From Pseudomonas guariconensis (GTDB lineage Bacteria; Pseudomonadota; Gammaproteobacteria; Pseudomonadales; Pseudomonadaceae), in the NCBI RefSeq assembly GCF_015680235.1, contig NZ_JADLJL010000006.1, forward strand, positions 62,001-126,000: a DNA stretch of 64,000 bases, in the 5' to 3' direction. Positions 60,170 through 64,000 of this stretch are shown in pieces. A program made the position numbers and the translations under genes. A model generated the notes under the pieces. The model saw nothing but the letters and a program-made list of their open reading frames with translations. It was not told the origin of the DNA and did no database searches. Every line of letters starts with the position of its first letter. Within the stretch, counting starts at the first letter, position 1.

Positions 60170-62461
60170 ATGATGAAACTGTCTTTGCTGGGCCTGGCCA
60201 TGGGCCTTGCCAGTCAGGTGGCCCTGGCCGCCCCCTCCGCACCGCCCCTGCAGGACAAGCAGGCGTTCATCGAACACCTGATCGGCCAGATGACCGAAGC
60301 CGAAAAAATCGGCCAGCTTCGCCTGATCAGCATCGGCCCGGAAATGCCCCGGGAGAAGATCCGCGAGGAGATCGCCGCCGGGCGCATCGGCGGCACCTTC
60401 AACTCGCGCACGGCGCCGGAGAACCGGCCGATGCAGGACGCTGCCATGCGCAGCCGCCTGAAGATCCCGATGTTCTTCGCCTACGACACCATCCACGGCG
60501 AACGCACCATCTTCCCGATCGGCCTGGGCTTGGCCGCGACTTGGGACATGGACGCCATTGCCAAGGTCGGCCGCACCTCGGCCATCGAGGCGGCGGCCGA
60601 CTCCCTGGACATGACCTTCGGGCCGATGGTCGACATCGCCCGCGACCCGCGCTGGGGTCGCACCAGCGAAGGCTTCGGCGAGGACACCTACCTCACCTCG
60701 AAGATCGGCCAGGTGATGGTCAAGGCGTTCCAGGGCTCGAGCCCGGCCAACCCCGACAGCATCATGGCCATCGTCAAGCACTTCGCCCTGTACGGCGCGG
60801 TGGAGGGCGGGCGCGACTACAACACCGTCGATATGAGCCTGCCGAAGATGTACAACGACTACCTGCCGCCCTACCGCGCCAGCCTCGATGCTGGCGCTGG
60901 CGGGGTGATGGTGGCACTGAACTCCATCAATGGCGTGCCAGCCACCTCCAACACCTGGCTGATGAACGACCTGCTGCGCAAGGAATGGGGCTTCAAGGGC
61001 GTGACCATCAGCGACCACGGCGCCATCCAGGAACTGATCCGCCATGGCGTGGCCCAGGATGGCCGCGAGGCTGCCAAGCTTGCGATCAAGGCTGGCATCG
61101 ACATGAGCATGAACGACACTCTCTACGGCGAGGAGCTTCCGGGCCTGCTGAAGTCCGGCGAAGTGACCCAGGCCGAGCTGAACCAGGCGGTGCGCGAAGT
61201 GCTCGGCGCCAAGTACGACATGGGCCTGTTCAAGGACCCGTACGTGCGTATCGGCAAGCCTGAGCACGACGTTGCCGACTATTACGCCGAAAACCGCCTG
61301 CATCGTGAGGCGGCCCGGGACGTGGCGCGCCGCAGCCTGGTGCTGCTGGAAAACCGCAACCAGACCCTGCCCTTGAAGAAAGCCGGCACCATCGCCCTGG
61401 TCGGCCCGCTGGCCGACGCACCGATCGACATGATGGGCAGCTGGGCCGCCGACGGTAAACCGGAACACTCGGTGACCGTGCGCGAAGGCCTGGGCCGCGC
61501 GCTGGCGGGCAAAGCCAAGCTGGTGTATGCCAAGGGGTCGAACGTGACCGGCGACAAGGCCATGTTCGACTATCTGAACTTCCTCAACTTCGCAGCGCCC
61601 GAGATCGTCGACGACCCTCGCCCCGCGGCTGTGTTGATCGATGAAGCGGTGAAGGCTGCCAAGCAGTCCGACGTGGTAGTGGCCGTGGTCGGGGAATCGC
61701 GAGGCATGTCCCACGAGTCCTCCAGCCGCACCACGCTGGAAATTCCCAAGGTGCAGCGAGACCTGATCAAGGCGCTGAAAGCCACCGGCAAGCCGTTGGT
61801 ACTGGTGCTGATGAACGGCCGCCCGCTGTCTCTGGCGTGGGAGCGCGAACAGGCGGACGCCATGCTCGAGACCTGGTTCAGCGGCACCGAAGGCGGCAAC
61901 GCCATCGCCGATGTGCTGTTCGGCGACTACAACCCGTCCGGCAAGCTGGCCATCACCTTCCCGCGCTCGGTCGGGCAGATTCCGATGTACTACAACCACC
62001 TGCGCATCGGCCGGCCCTATACGCCGGGCAAACCGGGCAACTACACCTCGCAGTACTTCGAGGAGCCCAATGGCCCGCTCTACCCGTTCGGCTATGGCCT
62101 GAGCTACAGCAGCTTCGAGCTCTCCGGCCTGACCCTGGGCAGCCAGCAGCTCAAGCGTGGCGGTACGCTCGAGGCCAAGGTAACGGTAAAGAACACCGGT
62201 AAGCGCGACGGCGAGACGGTCGTGCAGCTGTACCTGCAGGACGTCAGTGCGTCCATGAGCCGCCCGGTCAAGGAGTTGAGGAACTTCCAGAAGCTGATGC
62301 TCAAGGCCGGCGAATCGCGGACCTTGACCTTCCGCATCAGCGAGGACGACCTCAAGTTCTACAATGGCCAGTTGCAACGGGTCGCAGAGCCTGGGCAATT
62401 CAACGTCCAGGTCGGCCTGGACTCCGAGGCGGTGCAGCAGCAGAGCTTCGAATTGATGTAA
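60170..62461 (+). CDS. bglX: Periplasmic beta-glucosidase, glycoside hydrolase family 3
   Basis: A 763-residue GH3 enzyme with a signal peptide (to about residue 20, ending ALA). The (beta/alpha)8 domain includes the substrate-binding KHFALYGAVEGGRDYN and the nucleophile Asp282 in VTISDHGAIQEL; next comes the alpha/beta sandwich domain with VVAVVGESRGMSHESSSR, and last a fibronectin-III-like domain after FGYGLSYSSFELS. It releases glucose from beta-glucosides in the periplasm, where Gcd could use it. Two adjacent ATGs (60170, 60173) are possible; either gives the same signal peptide. In-frame codons upstream to 60047 are not family-like. Confidence 0.95.
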   Translation: MMKLSLLGLAMGLASQVALAAPSAPPLQDKQAFIEHLIGQMTEAEKIGQLRLISIGPEMPREKIREEIAAGRIGGTFNSRTAPENRPMQDAAMRSRLKIPMFFAYDTIHGERTIFPIGLGLAATWDMDAIAKVGRTSAIEAAADSLDMTFGPMVDIARDPRWGRTSEGFGEDTYLTSKIGQVMVKAFQGSSPANPDSIMAIVKHFALYGAVEGGRDYNTVDMSLPKMYNDYLPPYRASLDAGAGGVMVALNSINGVPATSNTWLMNDLLRKEWGFKGVTISDHGAIQELIRHGVAQDGREAAKLAIKAGIDMSMNDTLYGEELPGLLKSGEVTQAELNQAVREVLGAKYDMGLFKDPYVRIGKPEHDVADYYAENRLHREAARDVARRSLVLLENRNQTLPLKKAGTIALVGPLADAPIDMMGSWAADGKPEHSVTVREGLGRALAGKAKLVYAKGSNVTGDKAMFDYLNFLNFAAPEIVDDPRPAAVLIDEAVKAAKQSDVVVAVVGESRGMSHESSSRTTLEIPKVQRDLIKALKATGKPLVLVLMNGRPLSLAWEREQADAMLETWFSGTEGGNAIADVLFGDYNPSGKLAITFPRSVGQIPMYYNHLRIGRPYTPGKPGNYTSQYFEEPNGPLYPFGYGLSYSSFELSGLTLGSQQLKRGGTLEAKVTVKNTGKRDGETVVQLYLQDVSASMSRPVKELRNFQKLMLKAGESRTLTFRISEDDLKFYNGQLQRVAEPGQFNVQVGLDSEAVQQQSFELM

Positions 62462-62480
62462 GCCTGCGGTGCCGGTGCGG

Positions 62481-62556
62481 GCCCCATCGCGGGGTAGGCC
62501 CGCGCCCACAGGGATGACGCTGTTCCTGTAGGCGCGGGACTGCCCCGCGATGAAGC
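62481..62556. repeat. Inverted REP pair between bglX and dctB
   Basis: GCCCCATCGCGGGGTAGGCC (62481-62500) faces CTGTAGGCGCGGGACTGCCCCGCGATG (62526-62552). Both arms carry several mismatches from the majority REP. Confidence 0.8.
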
Positions 62557-62602
62557 CCGCCGTGTCACTGTCAAACAGCCGCACAGGCCAAGGACCTGCC
62601 TC

Positions 62603-64000
62603 ATGCTTTTTTCCTTCCGTACCCTGCGCCTGGCCATGATCCTAATGGTGATCCTCGTCGGCACCGCGCTCAGCGCCGGTTGGGCGATGCACCAAGCCAA
62701 GCGCCAGGCCATGGAGACCGACGCCCGCCGGGCCAGCCAGCAGCTGACCCTGTACGCCAATGCCCTGCACACTCTGATCGAACGCTACCGCGCCTTGCCG
62801 GCCGTGCTGGCCCTGGACCCGGAGCTGATCGCCGCCCTGCGCGGCCCGGTCAACGCGCCTGTGCAGGATGCTCTCAACCACAAGCTCGAACGGATCAATG
62901 GCGCCGCCAATTCCTCGACCCTCGAGCTGCTCGATCGTACCGGCCTTGCCATAGCCGCCAGCAACTGGCGCCTGCCGACCACCTACGTCGGCTCCAACTA
63001 CGGCTTTCGCCCCTACTTCAAGCAGACCCGCACCCACGGCAGCGGCCGCTTCTATGCGGTCGGCGTCACCAGCGGCGTGCCGGGGTACTTCCTGGCCAGC
63101 GCGGTCAACGACGAGCAGGGACGATTCCTTGGGGCGATGGTGGTCAAGCTGGAGTTCCCCGAGCTTGAGCGCGAATGGCGCCAGGGCAGTGACATCCTGC
63201 TGGTCAGCGATGCCCGTGGCATCACCTTCATCGCCAACCAGGACGGCTGGCGCTACCGCGAACTGCAACCGCTCTCCAGCGCCGACCGCGCCGAGCTGGC
63301 CGAAACCCGGCAGTACGACAAGCAACCCCTGGTGCCCTTGCAGCATCAGGTGCTGACCGATTTCGGCGACAACAGCCGCCTGAGTCGGGTGCAAGGCCCG
63401 GAGGGTAGTGCCGAATACCTGTGGGAAAGCCTGCCGCTGGAAGCCGAAGGCTGGACCCTGCACCTGCTGCGCAAGCCCCAGGTCAGCGCCGATGGCCGCA
63501 ACGCCGCCCTGGCCGCCGCGGCCATCTGGCTGACCCTGGTGTTCGCCGCGCTGTTCGTCAGCCAACGCCTGCGCCTGGCCCGCTTGCGCAAGCGCAGCCG
63601 CGACGAGCTCAAGCGCTTGGTGGAAGAACGCACCCGTGAGCTGCGTACCGCCCAGGAAGGCCTGGTGCAATCGACCAAGCTGGCCGCGCTGGGGCAGATG
63701 TCTGCGGCCCTGGCCCATGAAATCAACCAACCCCTGACCACCCAGCGCATGCAACTGGAAACCCTGCGCCTGCTGCTCGACCATGGCCGCATCGACGAAG
63801 CCCGCCGCGCCCTGGAGCCCCTTGAACAGATGCTCAAGCGCATGGCAGCACTGACCGGGCACCTGAAGACCTTCGCCCGCAATAGCCCGGGTGGCCTGCG
63901 CGAGCGTTTGGACCTGGCGACCGTGGTCGACCAGGCCCTGCATCTGCTCGAGGCGCGCATCCGCGACGAAGGTGTCGAGGTCGCACAGTACCTGGCGCGC
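62603..64000 (+). CDS. dctB: C4-dicarboxylate sensor histidine kinase DctB (3' end outside window)
   Basis: The first 466 residues of the kinase; the frame runs off the right edge. A transmembrane helix at about 9-28 and another near 305-322 enclose a long double-PAS (dCACHE) periplasmic sensor with SNYGFRPYFKQTRTHGSGR and YAVGVTSGVPGYFLASAVND, the ligand region that recognises succinate-type acids. A coiled coil (RDELKRLVEERTRELRTAQE) leads to the H-box AALAHEINQPL with His372. With RpoN-dependent DctD, normally encoded next, it controls dicarboxylate transport. The ATP-binding domain lies mostly beyond the window. Confidence 0.93.
   Translation, partial: MLFSFRTLRLAMILMVILVGTALSAGWAMHQAKRQAMETDARRASQQLTLYANALHTLIERYRALPAVLALDPELIAALRGPVNAPVQDALNHKLERINGAANSSTLELLDRTGLAIAASNWRLPTTYVGSNYGFRPYFKQTRTHGSGRFYAVGVTSGVPGYFLASAVNDEQGRFLGAMVVKLEFPELEREWRQGSDILLVSDARGITFIANQDGWRYRELQPLSSADRAELAETRQYDKQPLVPLQHQVLTDFGDNSRLSRVQGPEGSAEYLWESLPLEAEGWTLHLLRKPQVSADGRNAALAAAAIWLTLVFAALFVSQRLRLARLRKRSRDELKRLVEERTRELRTAQEGLVQSTKLAALGQMSAALAHEINQPLTTQRMQLETLRLLLDHGRIDEARRALEPLEQMLKRMAALTGHLKTFARNSPGGLRERLDLATVVDQALHLLEARIRDEGVEVAQYLAR

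Overview
The window looks like chromosomal DNA of a fluorescent pseudomonad of the Pseudomonas putida group. It is GC-rich and full of paired REP elements. It carries the conserved algU-mucA-mucB, mucD, lepA-lepB-rnc-era-recO-pdxJ block, a membrane PQQ glucose dehydrogenase beside an OprB porin, a full tricarboxylate uptake locus with its TctD/TctE two-component system, and a phaG gene of the P. putida type.

Layout. 1-4810: end of an unidentified gene, a PadR-type regulator with an elaborate palindromic operator driving a siderophore-interacting flavin reductase, two small genes, and a Zur-box-linked ZnuD-like zinc receptor. 4811-9000: glucose porin and gcd. 9150-16820: lon, a chagasin-like lipoprotein, cmoAB (tRNA wobble uridine modification) and a CopRS/CzcRS-like two-component pair. 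16937-29127: pdxJ, recO, era, rnc, lepB, lepA, mucD, mucB, mucA and algU, all on the minus strand, with nadB divergent. An AlgU-type autoregulatory promoter precedes algU. 29247-31890: ygfX-sdhE, ygfZ and an HDOD protein. 32041-39764: tctE-tctD, divergent from opdH-tctC-tctB-tctA and an AbrB-like permease, with likely TctD boxes and A-rich Crc/Hfq motifs. 39869-44771: ung, a CoA hydrolase/hydratase, a Tyr-rich lipoprotein, a CWC-type zinc protein, an RsuA-family pseudouridine synthase and phaG.

44888-44961 is tRNA-Gly(CCC). Immediately 3' of it lies an accessory island (about 44962-52560). It has no REPs, no visible integrase, and a right edge at a LysR gene that has lost its DNA-binding domain. 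It holds two anti-phage modules. The first is a retron: a reverse transcriptase with NAxxH, FADD and VTG motifs, a structured candidate msr-msd RNA, and an unfamiliar 84-residue protein between them. The second is a two-gene CBASS: a CD-NTase overlapping a Cap15-like 2TM beta-barrel effector. A DUF2026-like transglutaminase-fold protein and several very small genes lie between and around them.

53395-54411 encodes a DUF4917/SIR2-like protein. 54951-57996 is a second foreign block, clearly lower in GC: a tightly packed operon of homospermidine synthase, a ferritin-like di-iron protein and an EamA exporter. It looks like a small uncharacterised polyamine-derived metabolite pathway. The window ends in core genes: a methyltransferase, a TPM-domain protein, bglX and the start of dctB.
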